Source of the DNA: Candidula unifasciata
Lineage: Eukaryota > Mollusca > Gastropoda > Stylommatophora > Geomitridae
Assembly: GCA_905116865.2 (NCBI GenBank)
Contig: CAJHNH020000558.1
Location: 1,215,114-1,279,113, forward strand
Direction: 5' to 3'
Length of the DNA: 64,000 nucleotides
Below are positions 45,814-56,144 of this stretch, in pieces. Numbering within the stretch: the stretch's first letter is position 1; the number at the start of each line of letters is the position of its first letter. The notes under the pieces are model-generated. The model was not told the origin of the DNA, did not search any database, and worked only from the letters and a program-made list of their open reading frames with translations. A program made the position numbers and the translations under genes.

Positions 45814-46071
45814 GTAAGTTTTTACATAAATTGTGATTTTGAAGTTGAAAGCACAAGTAATTTATTTAATAACAAATTGACCAGATAGTGGTTAATTAAA
45901 TCCTGGGTTTTAACTCCTATGTGTGTTGAATTAGCAAATCTGGTCGTCTGAGCACACATACACACACACAATGTGCTTGTTATAAACATGCTCTTTTCAA
46001 ACTGAGGTTGAAGTGTCATCTCAATGGGAATTGTGACGCGGCCCATCTTCCAATTTTCAAACAGTACTAAA

Positions 46072-46262
46072 GGGATCTCTTTTGCAAACCATACTGGAGG
46101 TAGGGAGTAAAGTTGAAGGCAAGAGAGCAAGAGGTAGAAAGCAATACCTGTGGGAAGACAATCTCAAGAGATGGACGAATAGCAGTCACAAAGAGTGTGC
46201 AACCAAGACAAAAGATAGAGCCAGCTAAAGATGCATTGCAGTCAAACTTCACTGGAAAACGA
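46072..46262 (+). mobile_element. LINE C-terminal fragment with TGAC/TGAT tail
   Basis: Reads VEGKRARGRKQYLWEDNLKR and ECATKTKDRAS, then a stop, and runs straight into the TGAC/TGAT array. In intron 4. Confidence 0.6.
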
Positions 46263-46441
46263 CACCTGACTGACTGATTGATCGATTGACTGATTGATTG
46301 ATTGACTGACTGACCGACTGATTGATTGACTTGACCGACTGATTGATTGATTGACTGATTGACTGACTGACTGACTGACTGACTGACTGATTGACTGACT
46401 GACTGATTGATTGATTGACTGACTGACTGATTGACTGACTA
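46263..46441 (+). repeat. (TGAC/TGAT)n array
   Basis: About 180 bp of TGAC and TGAT units directly after a LINE C-terminus. Looks like an expanded LINE tail. Confidence 0.93.
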
Positions 46442-46702
46442 ACAGGGTGTACAACTCCAGTGTTGGTCTTTATGCCCTCTAAAATATATTTTAGTATACA
46501 GCCAGACTGTGATTCAGTACAGCACAACAAGTCTGACTGTGATTAGAGCATACTATTTGTAGTCACAGTCGTTATGCTGCAGGTTATTCCAGGAGTAGAG
46601 AACAGAAGAAGAGCATAATTTGCATTAGTACTGGAACAACTAGCCCCCCCCCCCCCCCTTTTTTTTCCCCCCTTCTTCCTCCCACCCCGGCATACTGTCA
46701 AA

Positions 46703-46792
46703 TAAACCGCAACTGGAGTCGAACCGGGTACTTCGGAATTACAAAGTGCATCGGCAATACCTAAGCCTCAGAGGTCGACACGGGCAGTAAAC
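46703..46792 (-). mobile_element. SINE-B-like tRNA head
   Basis: ggagtcgaaccgggtacttc then ggaattacaaagtgcatcgg. Only the head region, in intron 4. Confidence 0.45.
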
Positions 46793-46827
46793 AGTCTGAG
46801 ATTGAAAACTAAGGTAAAAAAGACCCT

Positions 46828-46925
46828 TTTGTGCGATTTCAGGCTTATGGGCATGTAGGGCTAGACGTATATTTTATAGATAATCGGCACTGGGTAAGTG
46901 ATGTAGTCAGTATCACACTGGTCGT
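46828..46925 (-). mobile_element. SINE-A 3' part in intron 4
   Basis: gggcatgtagggctagacgt, then gtgatgtagtcagtatcaca. It ends about 40 bp before the exon 5 acceptor. Confidence 0.65.
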
Positions 46926-46964
46926 GATAACTAAGGTGTTGAACTGTTTTTTCCCCCTTCATAG

Positions 46965-49010
46965 TCACGACACAAACGCACCAGCAGAGAGACTCGACGG
47001 GTTCGTCGAGATACGTCTCCCTCCAAATCTCGATCAAGATCACGTGACACTGAGATATCAAGGAGCCATCACAGCAGTTCTAATGAGACGGCCATTCTGG
47101 CCAACCCCGGAGACATCATTCTGAGGACAAAAGAAGAAACCGGAGTTCGGTCCACGGAACATACGAGAATTAACAATAACATTGCAGTCGAAAATCACAT
47201 TGTTGATCTAGATTCGGAGACTATAAGAAAGAATATCAACGATCGTGCTAAATTCACAGAAACAAAAGAAATAGTAAGAAACGAATTTTTAAATATCGAG
47301 AACGAAACGCCTTTCTCGGGTTTTGAAAAAGAAGGACCTTTCTCTGTTACAAACACAACCATTTACCCATCTGCTATCAGTGCCACATCCTACATTGAGA
47401 ATGCTGTTGAAAAAGAAGAAAACCAGTTGAAAACGTTTGGTATCCACGAGGAAAATCATCTACCCAGTCCTCAGCAAGATTACTCAACTGACTCTCTTCT
47501 GAATTCAGCTTCCACTGAAATGCATCGCGTTATTGCCAAAGAAACTCATTCCTCGATGTCTTTCTCTGGTATCGAAAAAGAAGGACCTTTCTCTGTTACC
47601 AACACAACCGTATATCCATCTGCTATCAGTCCCACACCATACAGTCAGCATGTTATTGAAAAGAAAGAAGAACAGGTGAGAACTTTTGACATATACGATG
47701 AAGATCTTCTACCCAGTCCGCAGCAAGATTACTCAACTGATTCTCTTCTGAATTCAGCTTCCACTGAAATGCATCGGGTAATCGCCAGTGAAAATCATTC
47801 CTCAGTGTCACCTTTCCTTGACAAAGTAGCAGAACGGCTGGAGTTTCAGGAGAGTACTGTCATCACGAGGACCATCGAAGAGTTTCAAGATCCAATACCC
47901 AGTCCAACAGAAGATTACCCTGCTGATACACCGATGTCATCTGACACGTACCAAAAGATAGTTACAGTAACCCGATCACCCGTGATGTCTAGAGAAACAA
48001 AGGGAAGCACAAAAACAGAATGGGTAGATCTTCCAACGCTAGTTTCAGGCAGAGACAGCTTCGGGAATGTGACGAGATTTAACCAAGGTGATACCAGCAC
48101 TACTATAGTAACATCTACTAGATATAGTCGCTCTACCAACGAATTTCATGAAGATAATCCTGACAATATTGGACTGACTCGTCGACAAAACCCATCTTTG
48201 ACTCGTCCACCTTCGCCACCTTTGATTAAAAAATCACCAAGACCACATTATAAGGTGTATCCACCCAAGACAGACCGATCAGGAGACGCCAGGTCGTTCG
48301 CCTTTCAAACACAGTCGAGTGTTTTGACGCCTACTTTTTCAAACGATGGGTATATCAGCCCAGTTAGCAGCCCACCAACGCCTCCACCACTTCATCTTGG
48401 AAATCTGAATCGCCGCCCACCAACGCCGCCACCATCGCTGACCAACCGTAACCCTCAGATGAATATCGATGACATAATAAATCTTCGCAAAGAAACAACT
48501 GCCATTGCTGATACATTCAGCGTTCGCAAAGAACAGATCAATATTGATGAAATAATCACCCTCCGCAAAGAACCTGTCAACATCGATTACTCCATGAAGC
48601 AAAAACCTTCCAGAGAAGAACACAAAGAAACAGGCGGACTTCCCTTCTTGGGGGAACTACTAAGCCGCCAAAGAACAATAGAAAGTGATACAATACCATC
48701 CCCACCGGCATTACCTGCGGCAAGAAGTCCCTCGCCTCTGTTGGCATCCCTTTCAAATTCCAAGAGAGGGCTTTTTGAGGACGAGTTTGACGAAGACGCG
48801 CTGCGGAAACCCTCTGTAGTTCACTTCGCTAGAGAACCACCAGAGGTCATATATCGTGACAGTTCTCGTGACTACAGCGAGTATTATGGTTCTAAAAGCT
48901 CACATGATTATGAGCTTGATCCATCGTCACCAATTTCCTCTTCTGCTCTATCGCCACCACTACCGCCGCCTCCCCCTCCTCCTCCTCCAGCACCACCTCT
49001 GCCGAGATAG
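46965..49010 (+). CDS. Exon 5: terminal exon, disordered cytoplasmic tail (residues 167-847)
   Basis: A strong acceptor (gttttttcccccttcatag) ends at 46964. From there the frame is open for 681 codons to TAG at 49008-49010, including 462 nt upstream of the first start-like codon at 47427. In order: an Arg/Ser-rich basic block at 167-196 (contains SPSKSRSRSRD); an acidic linker; an 83-residue unit present twice (EKEGPFSVTN at about 287 and 370; LPSPQQDYSTDSLLNSAS at 332 and 415) with a third degenerate piece at 476 (PIPSPTEDYPAD); proline-rich stretches near 581, 631 and 649 (SPPTPPP, RRPPTPPP); the repeated motif NIDDIINLRKE / NIDEIITLRKE at 666 and 692; acidic FEDEFDED near 770; and a polyproline end at 830-846. 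The proline stretches resemble SH3, WW, EVH1 or profilin ligands, so a scaffold or cytoskeletal adaptor role is possible but only inferred. Confidence 0.85.
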   Translation, partial: SRHKRTSRETRRVRRDTSPSKSRSRSRDTEISRSHHSSSNETAILANPGDIILRTKEETGVRSTEHTRINNNIAVENHIVDLDSETIRKNINDRAKFTETKEIVRNEFLNIENETPFSGFEKEGPFSVTNTTIYPSAISATSYIENAVEKEENQLKTFGIHEENHLPSPQQDYSTDSLLNSASTEMHRVIAKETHSSMSFSGIEKEGPFSVTNTTVYPSAISPTPYSQHVIEKKEEQVRTFDIYDEDLLPSPQQDYSTDSLLNSASTEMHRVIASENHSSVSPFLDKVAERLEFQESTVITRTIEEFQDPIPSPTEDYPADTPMSSDTYQKIVTVTRSPVMSRETKGSTKTEWVDLPTLVSGRDSFGNVTRFNQGDTSTTIVTSTRYSRSTNEFHEDNPDNIGLTRRQNPSLTRPPSPPLIKKSPRPHYKVYPPKTDRSGDARSFAFQTQSSVLTPTFSNDGYISPVSSPPTPPPLHLGNLNRRPPTPPPSLTNRNPQMNIDDIINLRKETTAIADTFSVRKEQINIDEIITLRKEPVNIDYSMKQKPSREEHKETGGLPFLGELLSRQRTIESDTIPSPPALPAARSPSPLLASLSNSKRGLFEDEFDEDALRKPSVVHFAREPPEVIYRDSSRDYSEYYGSKSSHDYELDPSSPISSSALSPPLPPPPPPPPPAPPLPR

Positions 49011-49080
49011 ACCCTCGAAATTGCAAGAACTCAACTATTGTTTTACACATCATCTTCCCATTACGAAAATATGAATTGAT

Positions 49081-49086
49081 AATAAA
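49081..49086 (+). terminator. Poly(A) signal of the host gene
   Basis: AATAAA 71 bp after the exon 5 stop codon, giving a very short 3'UTR if used. Further copies at about 49485 and 49535 could give a longer 3'UTR. Confidence 0.6.
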
Positions 49087-49089
49087 CTG

Positions 49090-50284
49090 CCCAAGTTAAT
49101 GTATACTTTCTGTTGTCGAATTACAAATGCAACACGTGAGAAAGAAGTATGCCGCCGACAGTTGATTCTGTATCCTGATAACTGTCGTGTTTGCATACAT
49201 ACTGTCGTACATACATAGAGAAAGGTGTATTTGACCGAGAAGAGATCGGGCTGAAACAGAAGTGTTAAGAAAAAAAAAAGAAACTGTATGAAGTAGAAAC
49301 AGAAATCATACACGAACATTACATTTTCTCCCAAACGATTTCTCTGTTTCCGGATAGAAAACAAGAAACATCAAACTCTATAGCTTATATTTGCCAGCTG
49401 GCCCGATTGTTTTTATTTCGAATCTGCATCGAGGCAGATATTTATAATTGACCTATGTCGACTCAGTCTAAATAAGGACAAGGAAATAAAAGAAGCAAGT
49501 GTGCTTTTATCATCTGACTCATCGAGTTTTGATCAATAAAATGTACTGAGCTGCACTCCAGTGACCGATGCGTTTGTCAGGTGTTTAAAAAAAAAGAAAT
49601 TAAAATGTATCAGCGGTTAGGCAAATAATGCTGGCGCTGAATACAAGAAAAAGAAAACTAAATTCATGAAACTAGATTGGCATACTCGCGAGGGGGAATT
49701 ACTAAAGAAATAAAAGTTGACCCCCAAAAAAATGTAAAACACACCCACGGAGGAACAAATGCTAGGTTGGGCTGAATATGATAAGAAAACGAGGCACTAG
49801 GTAGTCTCACGCTATGGAAAATGGCAGGACAACGTAGCGCAGGATCGTTAAGTGTGTATGCTCCAAACGGGGATGAAGGGGAGAGTAAAGATCAGGTATA
49901 TACCGACAGTAGTTTTAAATTGTGATAAAGGGCGGCAGGGGAATTCCAGCCCATGACCATGGAGAATGTGACTAGTAAGAGCTGCTCACTTTAAGAAAAG
50001 TTTTCAACACTCAAAGCATAGAATTGCATGACCATTGTTGTTAATGCATGTATTTAAGGTGCTCCATGTCAAGAGCTCAGCTTCTTTCCACTTGATCTGC
50101 AGTAATTGTTTTCTTTATTTCGATTCCTTTTTGATTGTCCCCTTCTATGCAGCTCGACCCATGGCATCCTGTTCTTGCGAATCAACATCAGCACCTTTAT
50201 CATTCATATCCCCCCTGTACACATCTTTATTTGGTAGTAGCCGTCTACCTCAACATCTTCTACTCGTGTGGGAGAAGTTGGTCT
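49090..50284. other. Downstream flank of the host gene
   Basis: No repeats or coding signals recognised. Possible longer 3'UTR up to about 49540, where two further AATAAA occur. Confidence 0.4.
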
Positions 50285-50403
50285 TTTGGCATAACTGGCT
50301 CATTTCAACATTAACTGGCTCATTTTAACATTAACTGGCTCATTTCAACATTAACTGGCTCATTTCAACATTAACTGGCTCATTTCAACATTAACTGGCT
50401 CAC
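50285..50403 (+). repeat. 20-bp tandem repeat, 6 copies
   Basis: Unit tggctcatttcaacattaac, nearly perfect, ending at the GAA array. Confidence 0.93.
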
Positions 50404-50410
50404 ATAAGCG

Positions 50411-50610
50411 AAGAAGAAGAAGGAGAAGAAGAAGAAGAAGAAGAAGAAGAAGAAGAAGAAGAAGAAGAAGAAGAAGAAGAAGAAGAAGAAGAAGAAGAAG
50501 AAGAAGAAGAAGAAGAAGAAGAAGAAGAAAAAAAAAAGAAGTAGAAGGAGGAGAAAGAGAGGAGAGGAGAAGAAGAAGTAGGATGAGGAGGGGGAGAATA
50601 AAAGAAGACA
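50411..50610 (+). repeat. (GAA)n array
   Basis: About 120 bp of pure AAG/GAA then an impure purine-rich stretch. Confidence 0.96.
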
Positions 50611-50619
50611 CGAAGAAGA

Positions 50620-51244
50620 AGGTTTTTTTTTTAATTGCTGATTACTGAAAGTGGTCTCATAATTTCTACGTATCAAACTCAACTGCACCTATACGATGCA
50701 TCTTTACTCACTGTGTGACTATTTTTGTTATTATTATTATTTCAATTTTTGTGATAACTACACTGACAGTTCTGCATTGTGTATGCATAAATTATTGTAT
50801 TATAGTTAAATGAATTATTTATAACTTGTAATATTTTGTTATCACTTGTAAGAATGAATGACGAAGAATAAAGTGTGCGCATAAGCAGATTAAATGGGAC
50901 AATCAAAATGAAACAAAATGGCAAAGCTGTTCTGCCTTTTTTTTTTTTAACCTGTAAATGTATTATACGTTTGTATTTTTTTTTTTGTGTGTCTTCCTTT
51001 ATTCCTATGCCCCTGTAATTTCCAGTCTAGAGACAATCTCTGTAGAAGTTTTATTTAGGCCATCCGTAACGGTTATTTTAGTATGGTGTAACCTGCAGTC
51101 CTGTGCAGGTAAGGATATATTTACTACGCAGTGTAATGTTAAAACATGAGATTTTTAAACGCGACAATATAATATAGAGCTCTAAAGTATACAGTTTGAA
51201 TCCAAGCTGTTTATGGTCGACATGTAACGTTATTTCTAACAATT
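50620..51244. other. No gene recognised
   Basis: AT-rich. A 27-nt exon-like piece at 51082-51108 is discussed under rejected items. Confidence 0.4.
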
Positions 51245-51700
51245 GTTAACATTCTTCTTCTCAAAGTCCATGCCTTTGTGGCGCTGGTAGTCATGTCTAT
51301 CCACAACCTTCTGTCTCGTGTACTTTCAATCAATTCTGACACAGATGATCCTCCATGCCATGATGTCAAATTGTCCAGTATATTTTCTGTCTGTTTCCCT
51401 CTGCCTCTCCTCCCGTCCTAATTTCTTACTGTCACGATGTGCTACAGTTTTCTCCTTCTCATCACATGGCCAAAGAATGTAGATTGTCTATTTTTGATAC
51501 GGGCTATCTTTCTCTTCTTGAGTCAGTTTCTTTCAATAAGTCCTCATTACTCTTTTTTTTATCTGTCCTGGGTATTCTCATCATTCGTCTATAAAACCAC
51601 ATCTCCGCAGCTTCCAAATAATTGTTCACTAATCCACTAAATGTCATTGATTCACTTCCATATATGAAGATAGGATTTTAATAGCTTTTAAGAATTCTCT
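51245..51700 (-). mobile_element. LINE-R2 C-terminal fragment
   Basis: Same family as 13660-14062. The minus strand reads FYRRMMRIPRTDKKSNED, then FFGHVMRRRKLQH, then SWHGGSSVSELIESTRDRR, with a few stops. It ends in a short GAAGAA tail near 51255. Confidence 0.65.
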
Positions 51701-52011
51701 TCCTTGTTTCAACTGACAAAAATTACATAAAATATTCTTCATTCTGTAAAATGCTGCCATTGCTTGAGCTATTCTACATTTAACTTCTTTAACTTTTAAC
51801 ATATGCCAGTGACAAATTAGGGGGCCGCCAAAGGGGCATGAAACGAAAGTTAAATGCGTTCGAAATAATACGCTCTCCGTGAAGCAGGAATATAGTGTTA
51901 CTCCTATGTTTTCTAGACCTATCTGCGCTGTGTAATAATGAACATAAAATGAGATTAATTCAAGAGGGATGGAGATATAAGAGAAATGTCTGGGCAACCA
52001 CTGGTTAAAAG

Positions 52012-52242
52012 TTAGTTGCGTATCCTTCACAAGACGTTGCGGAACCAACCCCAGCATTTTTTGGCTGTTGTGGTTTTTCTAGGCAAGTTTACGTCCAGTA
52101 GTTTACCGTTGCCTATGGACGGTCGGCTTCTTGATACCACTGTCGAAACCAACACAAGGCGCAAGGCCCGCAGCTGGAATCGAACCCAGCACCTTGGCAT
52201 TACGAAGCGCGTTCGCAACGCTAAAGCCACAGACGCCGACTC
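52012..52242 (-). mobile_element. SINE-B copy
   Basis: ttgcgtatccttcacaagac through gaatcgaacccagcaccttg and attacgaagcgcgttcgc. Confidence 0.75.
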
Positions 52243-52911
52243 AACCACTGGTATCATCAGTTATAAGAGAGAAGATGGCGTTAAACTGGACACATACTGA
52301 GAAAAGACTAACAGAGAATCTCCAAACGGGCACTACATCCATACATCTATTTTTTTTTAAAAATCAAACAAAATTGGCAACGTTAAACCTACTATTGCAG
52401 TCTCGGCTATAATTGTGGTCTGGTTTCTTTGTGCCAAGTATGTTGGCTAAGGGAAAAGGCAACTTTACTAAGAAGTGTTAATAGCACCAAAACGAGTTGT
52501 TTGGACCGGTACTCTAGAGCCTGATGAGAGCTGTTGGGGAAAGGGGAGGGGTGGTGGGTGCGTTGGTGTTCACGATTATTAGCACTCCAGTGCTATTGAA
52601 CTCCTCTAGTGCTGATTGAAGATTGCTGTGGGGGTGGGAGCTGTTGTGCACGATTATTTAAAAAAAAAAGAACTTCCGTGTTATTCAACTCTAGTGCTAA
52701 TAGCAGATTTTTGATTGGGTGGCGAGTGCAGGGCCGGTGTGAACTGGTATCAGAACTACCGTGCTACTAAACTCTAGGAAAAAGAATCAAATATGGAATG
52801 ACGGTGCGACTGAATTTATAGAGGTCTGATGATACGGGCACATTAGTACAGCAGTGCATGCCAAATAACATTACATATATATATACACACAAACAAACAA
52901 TTTGGAAATTT
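52243..52911. other. Weak internal repetition
   Basis: ctctagtgctgat, ctctagtgctaat and similar pieces recur near 52600, 52690 and 52770, suggesting two or three diverged copies of a roughly 110-bp unit. Confidence 0.3.
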
Positions 52912-53080
52912 AGGGTTTGAGGAAACCAGCACGTCCAAGACAAACCCTAAAACGAACGTTGGTTAAAGAAGCCAAAGATGCTGGACTGGATTCCGTCCAT
53001 GATATCAAAGTAATTGTCCAGGATATAACGGAATGGAGAAATCGACTTCAGCTCTGTGTGACATTTCAAAAAAGTAAAGT
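52912..53080 (+). mobile_element. LINE C-terminal fragment
   Basis: Reads LRKPARPRQTLKRTLVKEAK, then VHDIKVIVQDITEWRNRLQL. This resembles the GRPRxTWRRT..EL..A.DRxxWR ending common in LINE polyproteins. Confidence 0.6.
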
Positions 53081-53082
53081 TC

Positions 53083-53360
53083 CCTTTTCACGCCTTTCGG
53101 CGCATCGGGCATATGGGCAGAGCGTCCCATATTTTTACAGACCATCAGCACTCTGTGGGTAATGTGGTCAGCATTACGCCGGCTGTCTTTACTTTCCCAG
53201 GACAGCCCATCCTGGTACCCATTTTAGGCTGCGTCGACCTGCGACGTCCCATACCACGACAAAAATCCACGCAGCCTGCAGTAGGTTTCGATCGCGGTAT
53301 GCTGGCTTACGAGTCGGACTCGCAACGCCTTAGCCACGGACGCCGCACGTGTGACATTTA
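53083..53360 (-). mobile_element. SINE-A-type copy with a different head
   Basis: gtaatgtggtcagcattacg body, then a head with gtaggtttcgatcgcggtat and cttagccacggacgcc. The head differs from other SINE-A copies. Confidence 0.65.
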
Positions 53361-54079
53361 ATGGTATCAACAAACAAACATAACATCCTGCAGGCGGTAT
53401 GATTGGAACCATGCGGCTAAGTTTGCTTTCTATGTCATTTCCTTGCACTCAGTTGGGACTGGGTATAGTTTTATAAATCATTTTCATCCCGCCATCCTCT
53501 CTGGGCTGCTACCGGAAAGTTTGAGATTACAAAATCTCAGCGTGGTTGGCAAGCCAAACAGGGCAAATTCCAGATTCAACGCTCAAACTCTAAAGAAAAT
53601 CATGCCAAGGTATAAAACCGAACGAAAAGTAGATCATCGAGTTTCACAATATTTAAAAAAAAAAAACAAGTGAACATTGCAGCTAAAGAGCCTTCATCAG
53701 CACATACATAAATCAAACAACGCAACACGAATGCACAAAATAATTTAACTGAGTATCCAGAAGCAGCAACGTTGATGTCTTGCCAGTGAAATGAAGAGAC
53801 AGGTTGGGCCCCAGAGTAAAAAAAAAATGGGAATACAAAGGGCCGTAACTCGAGAATTTTGAATCTCTTAATCTCTAAAGAGGTAATACTGTGCTGGTAA
53901 AGATCTATGTTGCCCACATAACATCCCACCTGTTATTGAAGTTCATTTCCTCTTGGACTGCAGTCGCAAGGATTGATAACTACCTCAAGGATGAGAATCC
54001 TACATGTGTAAACACTAGCAGGTCTCGTTTAACTGTACGGTCTTCTTTTTATCACACACCGTCAGTCAACTGCTTCAGT

Positions 54080-54262
54080 ATTTTCTGGTTGCCTGTTCAC
54101 ATCTTTACATCTTGTTTCAGAACTTGCGTATTACCCGCACACTGTTTTACTAATCTGGCTTACATGTATGCAGATTATTGGTTACTCGCCTCTCAGACAG
54201 ATCACTCCGACTTCGAAGGAAAACCGCAAGTTTATATTGGGGCCCCAGACAATTAAGAGGTA
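54080..54262. repeat. Repeat E copy
   Basis: ttcagaacttgcgtattacc then actcgcctctcagacagatc. Confidence 0.55.
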
Positions 54263-54689
54263 ACCTAATTCCCGATCGAGCAGGCCAATAACTCCTCTGA
54301 CTGACTGACGTTCAGCCCTATTAGGATATCACACAGTAGATTCGAATCAAATAGGCTCGTCGCCGTCTAGGGTCGAGGATGCCATTTTGGATTGAAAAAA
54401 AGAAGAAGAAGAAGACACTCATTCCTGTCCCTTAAACAGCCTGTTAGAGGCGAATAACTACAGCTTTGGTAACATCTGCTGTTTTTTGCCGACAGGCGCA
54501 GATATCACAGCTTAGCAATAAACACAACATGACTCTTGCCAAGCGCATTTTTAATTACAGAACAGGAAGAACATTCAGCTGACATAAATGATACAAGGTA
54601 GACAATCCATCTCGGCAATGTTATTTCTGTTTCCTCTTAAGAATTATCTACCTTGGCAAAATGTATAAATCTTTGAATCCTAACGTGTC

Positions 54690-54872
54690 ATCGCGACCGG
54701 GTTGCTCATTAGCTCGCCGGTAGACGACTTCGTCGCCGGTCGGGACAATACTTGGGTCTGTCTCCTTTCATCGCATCAACACTGCAATGGTCTTTTTTCA
54801 TGGATCTTGAGGCGTGCAATGCTAATTGCCATTTTATATGGCGCACATAACCTAGTCACATTTATAACCTCA
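54690..54872 (+). repeat. Repeat K copy
   Basis: tagctcgccggtagacgact then attttatatggcgcacataa; inverse partner of 27112-27312. Confidence 0.6.
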
Positions 54873-55009
54873 AGCTTCCTCTTCGGGGATGCTGGTTCAA
54901 CGTGACGATTTTTTTTTCCAACAAAGCATCTACCTACCTAAAACATATCATTTGTGAGGACCGGAACGAGGAGGCACAAGAATATTTCGTCTGTATAGTC
55001 TGCATATCT

Positions 55010-55360
55010 TCTTCTTTTTTTTCTTTACGTCCTCTTTTATCGCTTCGGATGACGCGGGAGATATAAGATCCTGCTTTATGTTCTTCTGGCTGCTTCGACC
55101 ATAGACACATCGTAGGGCTGTAGAGTTTTTCTGATTTTATCTTCCCATCTTGTTCTTTGTCTTCCTCTTGCTCTACGTCCCTCTCCTCTTTTGTTATATG
55201 CCTTTATGGTCATTTTCTCTAAGTGAGCAAACCATTTGATTGCTGTTTTGTATGTTTGAATGTAATTTAGAATTGGTTCTGTGTCGACATTATCTCGTAT
55301 GATCTCATTCCTGATTGTATCTCGTCTGGTCACTCCTACAGTCTTTCTTAGACATCTCAT
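55010..55360 (-). pseudogene. LINE C-terminal fragment next to a tandem array
   Basis: The minus strand is open from 55360 to 55076: RCLRKTVGVTRRDTIRNEII, then TAIKWFAHLEKMTIKAYNK, then RRARGRQRTRWEDKI. This is a LINE reverse transcriptase end region. Its upstream side is the 52-bp array. Confidence 0.7.
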
Positions 55361-55780
55361 TCCTGATTGTATCTCGTCTGGTCACTCCTACAGTCTTTCT
55401 TAGACATCTCATTCCTGATTGTATCTCGTCTGGTCACTCCTACAGTCTTTCTTAGACATCTCATTAATGATTGTATCTCGTCTGGTCACTCCTACAGTCT
55501 TTCTTAGACATCTCATTCCTGATTGTATCTCGTCTGGTCACTCCTACAGTCTTTCTTAGACATCTCATTCCTGATTGTATCTCGTCTGGTCACTCCTACA
55601 GTCTTTCTTAGACATCTCATTCCTGATTGTATCTCGTCTGGTCACTCCTACAGTCTTTCTTAGACATCTCATTCCTGATTGTATCTCGTCTGGTCACTCC
55701 TACAGTCTTTCTTAGACATCTCATTCCTGATTGTATCTCGTCTGGTCACTCCTACAGTCTTTCTTAGACATCTCATTCCC
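55303..55780 (+). repeat. 52-bp tandem array, about 9 copies
   Basis: Unit tctcattcctgattgtatct followed by cgtctggtcactcctacagt and ctttcttagaca. Almost identical copies; one has a cattaatga variant (about 55462). The unit is the segment that encodes RRDTIRNE and RCLRKTVGV in the adjoining LINE fragment, so it was amplified from it. 52 is not a multiple of three. Confidence 0.95.
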
Positions 55781-55804
55781 ATGGTTAATGACTGCCAATT
55801 ACTG

Positions 55805-55975
55805 TCTTTGTTTTACTACTTCTGTTGTGTAGCCAGGGGGGTCATTGAGCCTGAGGATTTAAGGCCGCATTGCTAGTGCTGTCGCCACGACTATTCAGGC
55901 CTTACTAAAGATTCGAACCCGGGTCTTCCGCGTGAAAGCCCAGCGTTCTAACCGTTCGGCCAGCTGCTCTTTTGG
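55805..55975 (-). mobile_element. SINE-C copy
   Basis: The minus strand starts gagcagctggccgaacggtt, with gaagacccgggttcgaatct as B box. Confidence 0.7.
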
Positions 55976-56144
55976 TTATTAATTTTTAATTATCGTTTTG
56001 TTGCGGTCGACCATGTCTGGCACTGACAGCACAGGGTGGGAATGAATATGCTTTGTATGCGATGTTTCCTTGTTCTGATTGGGATTGTCTTCTGCTGTAG
56101 GAGGGGCCAGTGTGTATATTAACAAAGTTATGTCCTTATAGGCA

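Larger units (their letters stand above)
25952..49086 (+). other. Host gene locus: five-exon gene for a single-pass membrane protein with a long disordered tail
   Basis: Five coding exons join in one continuous frame: 25957-26057 (ends phase 2), 32586-32935 (ends phase 1), 42879-42900 (ends phase 2), 45789-45813 (ends phase 0), 46965-49010 (stop). All four introns are GT-AG; donors are gtaagg, gtaagt, gtaagt and gtaagt. Intron lengths are 6,528, 9,943, 2,888 and 1,151 bp. An AATAAA lies 71 bp after the stop. The product is 847 residues: short outside N-terminus, one membrane helix, then about 800 residues rich in Ser, Pro, Thr, Glu and Arg. More lysine and arginine after the helix than before it predicts N-out, C-in topology. 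I do not recognise the family and assign no function. The AG before the start exon implies an upstream 5'UTR exon that I could not find. Phase agreement at every junction makes the model strong, but no transcript supports it here. Confidence 0.82.

Noticed and set aside
47427..49010. Single-exon 527-codon gene starting at 47427
   Set aside because: The same frame is open 462 nt further upstream to a strong splice acceptor at 46964, and upstream exons match in phase.
51082..51108. 27-nt exon-like piece (TTTTAG before, gtaagg after) reading YGVTCSPVQ
   Set aside because: Weak pyrimidine tract and no flanking exons; it lies beyond the stop and poly(A) signal of the host gene.
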